From Deefgea tanakiae (GTDB lineage Bacteria > Pseudomonadota > Gammaproteobacteria > Burkholderiales > Chitinibacteraceae), in the NCBI RefSeq assembly GCF_019665765.1, contig NZ_CP081150.1, forward strand, positions 2,666,001 to 2,730,000: a DNA stretch of 64,000 bases. Direction: 5' to 3'. The notes below the pieces were generated by a model, which was not told the DNA's origin, searched no databases, and was given only the letters and a program-made list of their open reading frames with translations. Both the position numbers and the translations under genes were made by a program. Within the stretch, counting starts at the first letter, position 1, and each line of letters begins with the position of its first letter. Below, one piece after another: positions 51,508 to 60,451 of the stretch.

Positions 51508-53367
51508 TTACATGCGAGCTAAACGCATTTCTACGGTTAAATCGAGATAATCAATATTTAGACGCTGCAATGCCACCGTAGTTCCAGCTGGCAATTCTGG
51601 CAAGCCGCCCACGCGCATCACCAGTGGCATACCATCGATGCGCACCAAGTTTTCTTTAATCACTTGCGCGTTAAAGTCTTTCAGGTTTTCCTGCTCCATG
51701 TAGCGCAAGCACCAGTAGCGCTCCATCTTATCTTGGAAATCAGCATACGCGGCATACGCGGCATCAAATGACGAGATCGCCGTAAATAATTCAGCGTCAT
51801 TTTTTTGATAGCGCGGCTTTTCACTGCGTAGCATAGCGACGAGTTGCTGCTGATTGATGTAATCGACCGCACGGCGTAGCGGCGAGCTCGACCACATATA
51901 GCAATCTACACCTAGGCCCGCATGAGCTGTGGCTTGCGTCGACAGGCGAACACGGCCACCGCCTTGTGAGCGATAAATACCGGCGACATCGGCATCGCGC
52001 AGCTCTTTGCCCCATTGGCTATTCACCAAAATCATCAACTCGGCAACGAGCTTATCCATCGGCGCACCGCGTTTGCGCGGCACGATACGGACTTTCTCGC
52101 TGGTAACGCTATCAACTTCGTCGCGGTCAATATAGAAGTTGTAATCCATTCGCGTTTGTTGCGGCTGATCGGCTTTGCCACGGCGGCCTTCGAGCGCGCC
52201 AGCAAAATGCCACAAGAAATTCAGCTCGTCTTTCCAAGCGTAATCCGGCACATCTTGGCCTGCAGTTTCTTCGTTGAAATACGGCTCGATATCGTGATGA
52301 CGCAAGTTGGCAACGACGGGAACGCGCTCGATCACTGAGCGATAGCTCAAAATATCAAACCCGAGCGACACTTCCAAATACATCGACACCGCAGGGCGTG
52401 CCGCACCTTCTTCCAGCGTAAACACATCGACCGCGTCATCTGGCAGCATCGTGATTTTGTCGCCGGGGAAATACACCGTCGAGAGGCGATCAAGCACCAC
52501 TTGATCGAGTGCAGAGCCCGGCGCAATGCCGAGCACGGGCGCGGCAATGTGAATGCCGACTTGCCAGTTGCCGTTTTTCAATTTTTGCAGACTAAACGCA
52601 TCGTCGATTTCAGTCGTTGTCGCATCATCAATCGAGAATGCTTTGACATCGGCAATCGGTAAATCTTCGGGCGCAGTCACAGGCTCAAATGCTGCAAAAC
52701 CTCGGCCTTTCGGGAACTGTTCTGCCAAAAAGCCATCGAGGAAATATTGCGCGATATTCGGAATGGCTCCGACTTTATCGAGCAAACGCAAAGTCGAAGT
52801 TTGCGCGGCTTCGGCAGCTGCCGCCAAAGCTTTGTATTCCAAACCATTCTTATCTGGACGATGTATTAACTTGGCGAGCAACGGCTTAAATGCTTCTGGC
52901 AACATACCTGCTTGCAGCTCGGTCTGCCATGCCGCCATTTGCTCGGCTTCGCGCTGTTTACGCTCTTGCCCTGCCAAGGCAGCTTTCAGGTTTTCTTCCG
53001 GTGCGGCTTTGTAGTTGCCACGACCTTTACGATAAAAATACATTGGTGCCGCGTGCAGCGCGATAGCGGCTGCCGCTTGTTGAATCAGGCTTGGGTTTTT
53101 ACCGAAATATTCGGCCGCAATCGCAGTAAAGCTCAACTCATCGCCGCCGCAACATTCCCATAAAAGGGTGACGTCGATTTCAGCCGCTTCGCTTTGCGCG
53201 GCTTTTGAAAAATCATCCAAGCTGACTTTATCGAACTTCAGCAAAACATTGGCGGCCTTGATTTTGCTGCGCTTGCCGCGCGTGTCTTCCACTTGCAAAC
53301 TCGCCGGTTGCTCGTCTTGGATCGTTGCAACCTTAAAGCTGCCATCTTCTTCGTAAAAAACATTCAT
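51508..53367 (-). CDS. RNase II/RNB-domain exoribonuclease
   Basis: This RNase II-family 3'-5' exoribonuclease has 619 residues from the ATG at 53367 (MNVFYEEDGSFKVATI). An ATG at 53400 is possible, but neither has a good SD. The N-terminal region is distinct from E. coli RNase II. The catalytic RNB domain starts near residue 250 with SIDDATTTEIDDAFSL, which holds the metal-binding aspartates. FPGDKITMLPD and SSPLRRAVDYINQQQL follow. It would degrade mRNA fragments in the cytoplasm. The family-specific role is unknown. Confidence 0.88.
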   Translation of the reverse strand: MNVFYEEDGSFKVATIQDEQPASLQVEDTRGKRSKIKAANVLLKFDKVSLDDFSKAAQSEAAEIDVTLLWECCGGDELSFTAIAAEYFGKNPSLIQQAAAAIALHAAPMYFYRKGRGNYKAAPEENLKAALAGQERKQREAEQMAAWQTELQAGMLPEAFKPLLAKLIHRPDKNGLEYKALAAAAEAAQTSTLRLLDKVGAIPNIAQYFLDGFLAEQFPKGRGFAAFEPVTAPEDLPIADVKAFSIDDATTTEIDDAFSLQKLKNGNWQVGIHIAAPVLGIAPGSALDQVVLDRLSTVYFPGDKITMLPDDAVDVFTLEEGAARPAVSMYLEVSLGFDILSYRSVIERVPVVANLRHHDIEPYFNEETAGQDVPDYAWKDELNFLWHFAGALEGRRGKADQPQQTRMDYNFYIDRDEVDSVTSEKVRIVPRKRGAPMDKLVAELMILVNSQWGKELRDADVAGIYRSQGGGRVRLSTQATAHAGLGVDCYMWSSSPLRRAVDYINQQQLVAMLRSEKPRYQKNDAELFTAISSFDAAYAAYADFQDKMERYWCLRYMEQENLKDFNAQVIKENLVRIDGMPLVMRVGGLPELPAGTTVALQRLNIDYLDLTVEMRLARM

Positions 53368-53419
53368 TATTTTTGCGCCAAGGCCGTGAAAGCCAGTCAT
53401 TTAAATTAAGAACTAGACA

Positions 53420-53523
53420 TTCCCTCCCCCTTGACGGGGGAGGGCTAGGGTGGGGGTGAAACTACGGAGTACTGTGCCAACTCAACACCCCCATCCCAAC
53501 CTTCCCCCGTCAAGGGGGAAGGA
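53420..53523. repeat. Inverted pair of REP-like palindromic units
   Basis: Two units of about 39 bp (53420-53458 and 53486-53523) face each other. Each holds a 9-bp GC-rich palindrome (CCCTCCCCC/GGGGGAGGG; CCTTCCCCC/GGGGGAAGG) plus a tail of GGGTGGGGGTG type. The arrangement resembles a BIME made by RAYT-type transposases. No transposase is in the window. Confidence 0.7.
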
Positions 53524-53598
53524 GCTATTGCAGCGAGGTTTTAAACAGTTCACTTTTATTGAGATCAACACACAATCTAAACGCCACCAAAATATACA

Positions 53599-53646
53599 TG
53601 TATATACCCCCAAGCATTGCTAGAAAATGGGCAACAACACATACCC
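53599..53646. repeat. 48-nt GTATA/TATAC unit, copy E
   Basis: This 48-nt unit runs from TGTATA to ATACCC and ends one base before the prfA stop codon. The centre is diverged (CATTGCTAGAAAATG), but ends and length are kept. Confidence 0.65.
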
Positions 53647-53647
53647 A

Positions 53648-54724
53648 TTAATCACTCAATTGCGCCAGCAATTCAGCCTGCCGTTCGCTCATCAAAGCTT
53701 GCGTTAATTCGGTCAAATCGCCGTCCATGATGTAATCAAGCTTGTACAGCGTGAGGTTAATTCGGTGATCAGTCATGCGACCTTGCGGGTAATTGTAGGT
53801 ACGGATGCGCTCTGAGCGATCACCCGAACCGATTAGCGACTTACGCTCAGCGGCCTCTTTGGCATTGATTTCCTGCATTTGCGCGTCTTTAATCCGCGCC
53901 GATAACACGGCGAGCGCACGCGCTTTGTTTTTATGCTGCGAGCGGTCGTCTTGGCACTCAACAATAATGCCGGTTGGGATGTGCACGACGCGCACCGCTG
54001 AATCTGTTTTATTAATATGCTGACCACCGGCACCGCTGGCGCGGAAGGTGTCGATGCGCAAATCGGCTGGATTGATATTCACTTCTTCAAGCTCATCAGC
54101 CTCGGCCATCACCGCAACGGTACACGCCGACGTATGAATCCGCCCTTGCGTTTCAGTCGCCGGAACGCGCTGTACGCGATGCGCGCCCGATTCAAAGCGC
54201 AGACGTGAATACGCGCCCTGCCCCACGATACGCGCAATCACCTCTTTATAACCGCCCAGCTCCGACTCATTGACCGACATCACTTCGACTTGCCAGCGAT
54301 TACGCTCGGCGTAACGGCTGTACATGCGAAATAAATCAGCAGCAAACAGCGCGGCCTCGTCGCCGCCGGTTCCAGCGCGAATTTCGAGGAAAATATTGCG
54401 CTCGTCGTTCGGGTCTTTCGGCAGTAACGCCGTTTGTAAATCGTAATCGAGTTGCTCCAAGCGCACTTTGCCGTCTTTGATTTCTTCTTCGGCCAAATCG
54501 GCCATTTCAGGATCAGACAACATCGCTTCAGCATCGGCCAAATTGGCGTTAATGCGATTAAACTCATGCCACAACTCAACCACCGGCGTGATTTCGCTGT
54601 ATTCACGATTGAGTTTGCGATATTGATCCATATCGCGCGTGGCTTCTTCACTCGCCAGCAGTGCGCTAACTTCTTCTAAACGGTCGGCCAGTTGCGACAA
54701 CTTGGCTTGAATCGATGGTTTCAT
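53648..54724 (-). CDS. prfA: Peptide chain release factor 1
   Basis: RF1 ends translation at UAA and UAG. From the ATG at 54724 ([16 protein letters not shown]) it is 358 residues, the normal length. The codon-recognition tripeptide PAT is in [14 protein letters not shown], and the catalytic GGQ is in [16 protein letters not shown]. The ORF runs 16 codons further upstream, but that stretch is non-conserved. hemA lies 100 bp upstream on the same strand, the common hemA-prfA order. A methyltransferase gene (prmC) is not adjacent. Confidence 0.98.
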   Translation of the reverse strand: MKPSIQAKLSQLADRLEEVSALLASEEATRDMDQYRKLNREYSEITPVVELWHEFNRINANLADAEAMLSDPEMADLAEEEIKDGKVRLEQLDYDLQTALLPKDPNDERNIFLEIRAGTGGDEAALFAADLFRMYSRYAERNRWQVEVMSVNESELGGYKEVIARIVGQGAYSRLRFESGAHRVQRVPATETQGRIHTSACTVAVMAEADELEEVNINPADLRIDTFRASGAGGQHINKTDSAVRVVHIPTGIIVECQDDRSQHKNKARALAVLSARIKDAQMQEINAKEAAERKSLIGSGDRSERIRTYNYPQGRMTDHRINLTLYKLDYIMDGDLTELTQALMSERQAELLAQLSD

Positions 54725-54824
54725 AACAATTCCGTGAAGCGTTTGTGGCAATTCAACTTGCACAGCAAACAACGCTTATTTTTAATGCACACGAGGTGCA
54801 AACTATTTCAAACTTTGATGCGTT

Positions 54825-56078
54825 TCAATCTATATCTTGCAATCGGTACAAGCGGCGTACCAGATTAACGAGGCTTTCTTGTTCATCGGGTGCGGCGCTA
54901 TTTAGGGCGGCCAGCGGCGCGTGCAGAAATTTATTCTGCATTTGCTGCGCCATTTGCTCGAGCACTTGGCTTGGATCATCACCCGCGGCGAGGCGTTTTT
55001 GCGCGCGCGCCACTTCAGTGCGGCTAATTCGGTCGGAATGATCACGCAAATCGCGAATCGTCGGCACCAACGCTCTGCCTGCTAACCAAGTATTAAAATC
55101 GTGCAAGCGCTCGCTAATAATCGCCTCGGCGCTTTCTACTTCCAATGAGCGTGATTCCACGCCTTGCCGCACGACTTCGGCTAAATCATCAACGGTAAAT
55201 AAATACACGTCATTGAGTTCAGAGACTTCGCTTTCCACATCCCGTGGCACGGCCAAATCAACCATAAAAATTGGCCGATGGCGGCGCGATTTCAGCGCGC
55301 GCTCGACCATGCCTTTGCCGACAATCGGCAAAGAGGCGGCAGTTGACGTTACGACCACGTCAAATTCGGCCATTCGATTGGGCAAATCACCCAATAAGAT
55401 CGCCTCACCATTAAATTTCTTCGCCAAGGCTTCGCCACGCTCGAGCGTGCGATTAGCAATTGCAATTTTCTTCGGATTTTGGGCGGCAAAATGCGTCGCA
55501 CAGAGCTCAATCATTTCACCCGCGCCGATAAACAGCACATTGCAATCCGCGATGGACGGGAAAATTCGCTCGGCTAGGCGCACTGCAGCGGCAGCCATCG
55601 AGACCGACGACGCACCAATTTTGGTCTGCGTACGAACTTCTTTGGCGACTGAAAATGCGCGCTGAAATACGCCATTGAGCAAAGTACCCAACGTGCCTGC
55701 GTCGCGGGCGATGCGTTCGGCGTCTTTAAATTGACCAACGATTTGCGTTTCGCCCACCACCATCGAATCCAAGCCCGACACCACGCGATAGGCGTGACGC
55801 GCGGCGGCCTCGCCTTGATGGATATAAACATGAGAGGTAATGCTATCAACGCTTTGTTTTCTATTGGCTGCAAGCCAATACATCACTTGATCAATATCGC
55901 GGGCGTGACAGTACAGCTCGGTTCGATTACAGGTAGACACAATCGCTGCTTCAAACACGCCCTTCATCGCGACCAAATCAGCCAGAGAAGCCGACAACTC
56001 ATCCGGATTAAAGGCCAGCCGTTCCCGTACCGCTAGCGGAGCAGTTTGGTAGTTAAGGCCTAAGACGAGCAGGTTCAT
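54825..56078 (-). CDS. hemA: Glutamyl-tRNA reductase
   Basis: HemA reduces glutamyl-tRNA(Glu) to glutamate-1-semialdehyde, the first committed step of C5-pathway heme synthesis. The 417-residue product from the ATG at 56078 (MNLLVLGLNYQTAPLAVRERL) has the catalytic Cys in STCNRTELYC and the NADPH site FIGAGEMIEL. This start matches the family but lacks an SD and lies 1 nt past a terminator-like T-run. An ATG at 56108, with AGGG upstream, would add ten residues encoded by the hairpin itself. The real start is undecided. Confidence 0.95.
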   Translation of the reverse strand: MNLLVLGLNYQTAPLAVRERLAFNPDELSASLADLVAMKGVFEAAIVSTCNRTELYCHARDIDQVMYWLAANRKQSVDSITSHVYIHQGEAAARHAYRVVSGLDSMVVGETQIVGQFKDAERIARDAGTLGTLLNGVFQRAFSVAKEVRTQTKIGASSVSMAAAAVRLAERIFPSIADCNVLFIGAGEMIELCATHFAAQNPKKIAIANRTLERGEALAKKFNGEAILLGDLPNRMAEFDVVVTSTAASLPIVGKGMVERALKSRRHRPIFMVDLAVPRDVESEVSELNDVYLFTVDDLAEVVRQGVESRSLEVESAEAIISERLHDFNTWLAGRALVPTIRDLRDHSDRISRTEVARAQKRLAAGDDPSQVLEQMAQQMQNKFLHAPLAALNSAAPDEQESLVNLVRRLYRLQDID

Positions 56079-56079
56079 G

Positions 56080-56111
56080 AAAAAATGGCGGTATGCAAAA
56101 CTCGCCATTTT
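56080..56111 (-). terminator. Terminator-like hairpin between feoB and hemA
   Basis: The stem AAAATGGCG/CGCCATTTT with a 12-nt loop continues into TTTTTTC on the minus strand. It lies 48 nt after the feoB stop and ends directly before the hemA ATG. It could terminate feoAB, attenuate hemA, or both. Confidence 0.65.
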
Positions 56112-56158
56112 ACCCTGAAAACACCCACTTCACGCCACACTAAAGGAGTAGAAGGCGA

Positions 56159-57922
56159 TTAAAAATTCAGCAGACGTGCTGATTGATAGAATACAAACGA
56201 AATTGACCATGCCAAGCCCAGTGACCAAACCAATGAAAATGCGGTAAACGCAGTCGATTTAGACTCTTTTTTCATCGCCGCAATCACCGATACACAAGGG
56301 ATATAGGTCAGCGTAAACAGCATAAAGCTATACGCAGCAACCGGATCGAGCGTATGTGCCAATTGAGTTGCCAGCGCCGTACCTTCATGGCCGGTAATCA
56401 CCGACAGCGCCCCCAAAACGACTTCTTTGGCGACAAAACCAAAAATTAAGGCAATTGATAAGGTTGAATCAATACCGATAGGCGATAAAACGGGTTCAAA
56501 GAAGTTGGAAACCATCAGCGCATAGCTGTGCTGTGGATTTGGAAAATTAGTCAACAACCAGACCAGCACCACGCCAATCACAATCATCGTACTCGCCAAA
56601 CGCAGGAAATCCCGCGCTTCGCCCCAACCACGCCGCCAGATATGGCTCACCAGCGGTAGACGGTAAGGCGGCAATTCCAAAGCAAATGGCTCATTCGATT
56701 TGAAATGCGAACGGAACAACACCGCCGTTCCCATCGCAATCAAAATACTGATGATATACAGCGACAACAAGACCCATGGCGCATTGGCAGGACTAAACAG
56801 CGCGCCGCTTAAAAACAGGAAAATCTGTAAACGCGCCGAGCACAGCGAAAACGGAATCGTCAGCATCGTTAGCAAACGCGCTTTATGGTCACGAATCACG
56901 CGAGTTCCCATAATCGCTGGCACATTGCAGCCAAAACCCATCATCAACATCACGAAACCACGACCGTCCAAACCCATTCGGCTCATGATGCCGTCCATCA
57001 TAAAAGCCGCACGAGCAAAGTAGCCGGAGTCTTCAATCACCGACATTAGGCAGAAAAACAAAAAAATCAGTGGCGCAAAGGTCAGTACCGTGGTCACGCC
57101 ATCAAATAAGCCATTAATGATCAGCCCTTGCCAAAAGCTCGGTAAACCTTGAGTCAGCGGTAACAATGCCGTTTCTTTAAGCCAAGTTAAGCCCATCTCC
57201 ATCGTGTCTTGCAAGGGCGTGCCAATCGCGTAGGTGAGCTGAAACAAACCCAACATCACTGCTATAAACAGCGGCAAGCCTAACCAAGGATGCAAGACAA
57301 ACTGATCGACTTTGGCTGTGGTATCGGCACCCAGAATAGGCGGCTGGTGAACCGCCGCCGTATAGATTCGCTTTTCCTCTGCATACATCGTTACGGCTGC
57401 GGGCACGATGGCCAAGTTAATGTCGCGTGCAACTTGAGTGAGCAGTCGACTAAGCTGAGTTTTCGCTTCAGGCAGGCCATGCCCCAACTTGGCACTAATG
57501 AGCTGCACGGGACAGCCCAACTCTTGCGATAGCAGTTCACAATCAACCGTAATCGCGGCACGGCGAGCTTCGTCTTGCATGTTCAGACAAATTAACAAGG
57601 GCGCGCCTAGCGCCTTGAGCTGCAATGCCAAGGCCAACTGGCGATCGAGCTGAGTGGCATTCAGTACCAAGACAATCGCATCGAGTTTGGCTTCCGCCAA
57701 AAATCGCTGTGCAACTTGCTCATCCTCTGCTCCGCCAGTCAGATCATAAATGCCGGGTAAGTCAAAAATTTGCACCATTTCAGCGCCGAGTAAAATGCGG
57801 CTCGATGCCAATTCCACCGTCAAACCAGGCCAATTGGCAACGCGAGCGGTGCCGCCCGTTAAACGATTAAATAAGGTGGATTTTCCCGTATTGGGCATAC
57901 CGACCAGAGCAACGCGCTTCAT
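56159..57922 (-). CDS. feoB: Ferrous iron transporter FeoB (compact form)
   Basis: FeoB is the Fe2+ uptake permease of the inner membrane. The 587-residue product has the N-terminal G domain (GMPNTGKST, DLPGIYDL, NMQD) and the membrane part with the Cys/Gly motifs GFGCNVPAIMGTR and SLCSARLQIFLF. It lacks the long soluble inserts and Cys-rich C-terminus of E. coli FeoB (about 773 aa), but both gate domains appear intact. The ATG overlaps the feoA stop (ATGA). It is probably repressed by Fur through the box upstream of feoA. Confidence 0.94.
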   Translation of the reverse strand: MKRVALVGMPNTGKSTLFNRLTGGTARVANWPGLTVELASSRILLGAEMVQIFDLPGIYDLTGGAEDEQVAQRFLAEAKLDAIVLVLNATQLDRQLALALQLKALGAPLLICLNMQDEARRAAITVDCELLSQELGCPVQLISAKLGHGLPEAKTQLSRLLTQVARDINLAIVPAAVTMYAEEKRIYTAAVHQPPILGADTTAKVDQFVLHPWLGLPLFIAVMLGLFQLTYAIGTPLQDTMEMGLTWLKETALLPLTQGLPSFWQGLIINGLFDGVTTVLTFAPLIFLFFCLMSVIEDSGYFARAAFMMDGIMSRMGLDGRGFVMLMMGFGCNVPAIMGTRVIRDHKARLLTMLTIPFSLCSARLQIFLFLSGALFSPANAPWVLLSLYIISILIAMGTAVLFRSHFKSNEPFALELPPYRLPLVSHIWRRGWGEARDFLRLASTMIVIGVVLVWLLTNFPNPQHSYALMVSNFFEPVLSPIGIDSTLSIALIFGFVAKEVVLGALSVITGHEGTALATQLAHTLDPVAAYSFMLFTLTYIPCVSVIAAMKKESKSTAFTAFSLVWSLGLAWSISFVFYQSARLLNF

Positions 57923-58188
57923 GCTGCAACCTCAGCCAAGGTGCAAGTCTGCAACATGGCATCGCTCACTAGTAATACCTCAATCCCCTCTGCTGCATCA
58001 CGGCGCAACATCAATTCGGTATTGCCCACACGCAATTGCAGCGGGCCACCCAGCCAACCCCGCCGTAAAACGGTGACCTCACAATCAAGGCGTAAACCCA
58101 ATGCAGCAAGACGCTGCGCTAATTCGGCAGGAATATTTAATGCGCATACGCGAGCGCTTTGGCCAAGGGCAATCTGAGCTAGGTTCAT
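57919..58188 (-). CDS. feoA: Ferrous iron transport protein A
   Basis: FeoA is a small cytoplasmic SH3-like partner that FeoB needs for full Fe2+ transport. The 89-residue product shows the family pattern (LAALGLRLDCEVTVLRRG, PLQLRVGNTELMLRRDAAEGIEV). It is the first gene of feoAB and overlaps feoB by 4 nt. No feoC gene follows. A Fur-like box lies 8 nt upstream of the start codon. Confidence 0.93.
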   Translation of the reverse strand: MNLAQIALGQSARVCALNIPAELAQRLAALGLRLDCEVTVLRRGWLGGPLQLRVGNTELMLRRDAAEGIEVLLVSDAMLQTCTLAEVAA

Positions 58189-58195
58189 AGTTAAC

Positions 58196-58214
58196 GAGAC
58201 TGATTTTCATTAAG
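58196..58214 (-). promoter_or_regulatory. Fur box upstream of feoA
   Basis: On the minus strand the 19-mer CTTAATGAAAATCAGTCTC matches the Fur consensus (GATAATGATAATCATTATC) at 14 of 19 positions. It lies between the feoA ATG and a possible promoter TTGATT-17-GATGAT. This predicts iron-dependent repression. Confidence 0.65.
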
Positions 58215-58318
58215 AAAAGGTAATCATCCGCTTTGCAAAAGTGAAAATCAATCGTAATTAAGCCCAGTTTGATCTGGATTAATAACTTGATTTTTCATAC
58301 AAATCCAAACTTTAGGCG

Positions 58319-58344
58319 AAAAAAAAGCGACCTAAGCCGCTTTT
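58319..58344 (-). terminator. Terminator of purD
   Basis: The 7-bp stem AAAAGCG/CGCTTTT with an 8-nt loop extends into a run of T on the minus strand, 16 nt after the purD stop. Confidence 0.75.
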
Positions 58345-58360
58345 CTGATTACATCGATGC

Positions 58361-59635
58361 TTATTTCCGATTAATCGCTCGCCATGCGATATCAGTACGA
58401 TATTGCGCACCATCGAATTTCACATCGGCCAAGATTTCATACGCACGTTTTTGCGCCAGTTGATAGTTTTCGCCAAATGCAGTGACGCACAATACGCGGC
58501 CACCGCTGGTCACAGGCTCACCCGCTTCATTCATCGTAGTGCCTGCGTGGAATACATGGCCGTCGTCCAACTCACCTGGCAAGCCCGTAATCACATCACC
58601 TTTGCGTGGTGTTTCTGGGTAATTCGCTGCCGCCATTACGACACCAAGCGCGACGCGCCTATCCCATTCACACTCGACTTGATCCAGCGTGCCATTCACG
58701 CCATGCTCGAGCAGCGTGACAAAATCGGATTTCAAACGCAGCATAATCGGCTGAGTTTCAGGGTCGCCAAAGCGGCAGTTAAATTCCAAAGTTTTCAGCG
58801 AACCATCTGGGCTCACCATCAAACCAGCGTACAAAAAGCCTGTGTATTCGATGCCGTCTTTGGCCATACCTTGTACGGTTGGCAAAATCACTTCGCGCAT
58901 AGCGCGCGCATTGATTTCTGGCGTAACTACAGGGGCCGGGCTGTACGCCCCCATGCCGCCGGTATTCGGGCCCAGATCACCATCCAGCAAGCGTTTATGG
59001 TCTTGGCTGGATGCCATCGCCAATACGTTTTTGCCATCGACCATGACAATAAAACTCGCCTCTTCGCCAGTGAGAAATTCTTCAATCACGACGCGTGCTC
59101 CCGCATCACCAAATTGATTGTCTGACAACATGGCATCTACCGCAGCGTGAGCTTCAGCCAAATCCATTGCAACAACGACACCTTTACCGGCAGCTAAACC
59201 ATCGGCCTTAATCACAATCGGTGCGCCTTTAGCGTCGATGTAGGCGTGCGCTGCGGCCGCATCCGAGAACGTTTGATAATCCGCGGTTGGAATGCCGTGG
59301 CGTTGCATAAAGGCTTTAGCGAAGTCTTTTGATGATTCGAGCTGCGCGCCAGCTTGGGTAGGGCCAAAAATTCTCAGGCCAGCTAAACGAAATGCATCCA
59401 CAACACCTTGCGATAGCGGCGCTTCTGGGCCGACCACGGTAAGCTGAATATTTTCCGCTTTTGCAAATTCAATAAGCTCTGCAATGTCAGTAATCGCCAC
59501 ATTGGTCAGATTTTTTTCCAAAGCCGTGCCTGCATTACCCGGCGCCACAAACACTTTGCTGGAGCGTTCTGACTGCGCTAATTTCCAAGCTAAAGCATGC
59601 TCTCGGCCACCAGAACCAATCACCAAAATATTCAT
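58361..59635 (-). CDS. purD: Phosphoribosylamine-glycine ligase (GAR synthetase)
   Basis: PurD joins phosphoribosylamine and glycine with ATP, the second step of purine synthesis. From the ATG at 59635 (GGAG five bases upstream) it is 424 residues. The N-terminal Rossmann segment is MNILVIGSGGREHALAWKL, and the ATP-grasp core includes IKADGLAAGKGVVVA and EFNCRFGDPETQ. The GTG two codons earlier overlaps the SD and is rejected. It is separated from purH by pagP. Confidence 0.97.
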   Translation of the reverse strand: MNILVIGSGGREHALAWKLAQSERSSKVFVAPGNAGTALEKNLTNVAITDIAELIEFAKAENIQLTVVGPEAPLSQGVVDAFRLAGLRIFGPTQAGAQLESSKDFAKAFMQRHGIPTADYQTFSDAAAAHAYIDAKGAPIVIKADGLAAGKGVVVAMDLAEAHAAVDAMLSDNQFGDAGARVVIEEFLTGEEASFIVMVDGKNVLAMASSQDHKRLLDGDLGPNTGGMGAYSPAPVVTPEINARAMREVILPTVQGMAKDGIEYTGFLYAGLMVSPDGSLKTLEFNCRFGDPETQPIMLRLKSDFVTLLEHGVNGTLDQVECEWDRRVALGVVMAAANYPETPRKGDVITGLPGELDDGHVFHAGTTMNEAGEPVTSGGRVLCVTAFGENYQLAQKRAYEILADVKFDGAQYRTDIAWRAINRK

Positions 59636-59690
59636 ATTCACTCCGTAAAGGGCAATTTGAGAAGCATAAACCTTCCCAATTTCAATCTAA

Positions 59691-60245
59691 TTAATAGTCA
59701 AATCGGCTAAAGACAAACAGTACATTCCCGTTGTTTTTTCCGCCAGGAATGTAGGTCGCATAGAAATTGACTTTATCGTATTTCACGCCAACCATAGGCA
59801 ATACAAAAGGCATGGGCACGTAATTAAAATCAGCGTTGCGCAAAAAAATCCCGCCAGTCCAACCCGCACCAGCCCTCAAAGGACCAATCACATCCCAGTA
59901 CCACATATAGGCATAGCCAACATGCACTTGCGGCTCTTCGTGAGAATCAGCAAATGCAAGGGCATAAATCATTTCTTCATTTTTATTGCCTGTTGCCCGG
60001 TGATAACCCAAACCACCACCGTAGGCAAACTCATTATATTCATCAATCTTATCAGCATCATACGTCGAGCGATTGTGCCAAGCATAACCAGTAAGATAAA
60101 GACCCGCGTTTCCTTCATTCCACGTACCTGAGATACGTGAACAGGCCGTATCAAAACCCCAAATCCAAGTATCACAATCCACGGCTTTGGCTGGCAATGA
60201 GAGTACCGCGCACAACATTGCAAAAGCCCAGATTTTCTTAAACAT
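59691..60245 (-). CDS. pagP: Lipid A palmitoyltransferase PagP
   Basis: PagP is an outer-membrane eight-stranded barrel that moves a palmitate from phospholipid to lipid A, giving resistance to cationic peptides. The 184-residue product has a signal peptide (about 1-21, ending PAKA). The mature barrel keeps the catalytic residues: His in YAWHNRSTYD, and Asp-Ser in ALAFADSHEE. It also keeps DEYNEFAYGGGLG and YIPGGKNNGNVLF, and ends in an aromatic residue. The start is the ATG at 60245 with GGA eight bases upstream. The longer frame to 60299 is rejected. Its promoter lies within a palindromic unit. Confidence 0.9.
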   Translation of the reverse strand: MFKKIWAFAMLCAVLSLPAKAVDCDTWIWGFDTACSRISGTWNEGNAGLYLTGYAWHNRSTYDADKIDEYNEFAYGGGLGYHRATGNKNEEMIYALAFADSHEEPQVHVGYAYMWYWDVIGPLRAGAGWTGGIFLRNADFNYVPMPFVLPMVGVKYDKVNFYATYIPGGKNNGNVLFVFSRFDY

Positions 60246-60261
60246 ACATTCATTCCAATAA

Positions 60262-60309
60262 GGTATATCAATGTAGATTATATTTTGAAAGCCCTCCATT
60301 GATATACAC
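60262..60309. repeat. 48-nt GTATA/TATAC unit, copy G, spanning the pagP promoter
   Basis: GGTATA at 60262 and ATACAC ending at 60309 again give 48 nt. The arms form an 11-bp perfect inverted repeat (GTATATCAATG/CATTGATATAC, 60263-60273 and 60297-60307). A perfect -10 TATAAT (60277-60282) lies between them with a poor -35, so one arm covers the -35 region and the other the start site. It could be an operator for pagP, a member of the 48-nt family, or both. Confidence 0.55.
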
Positions 60310-60407
60310 TCAATACTACCAATGGATGCGCTAAAAGCTGAGCCATTTTACTACATCACCCACCTGAATCTGGTGACAAATCGAAAAAACTGACACGCTC
60401 TGAAATA

Positions 60408-60431
60408 TGAAGCCCGACGAATCGGGCTTCA
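60408..60431 (-). terminator. Hairpin downstream of purH
   Basis: A perfect 10-bp stem TGAAGCCCGA/TCGGGCTTCA has a TTCG loop on the minus strand, followed by TATTTC. The T-run is weak, but it is the best terminator candidate for purH, beyond the structured element at 60452. Confidence 0.5.
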
Positions 60432-60451
60432 ATCAATATGCTAATTACAAC

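Noticed and set aside
56159-57922. FeoB as a truncated pseudogene because it is about 185 residues shorter than E. coli FeoB
   Set aside because: The G domain and both gate domains are intact. The missing parts are soluble inserts and a Cys-rich tail absent from many FeoB proteins.
58403-59125. Open frame of 240 codons on the plus strand inside purD
   Set aside because: It is antisense to purD, with no recognisable domain and no RBS.
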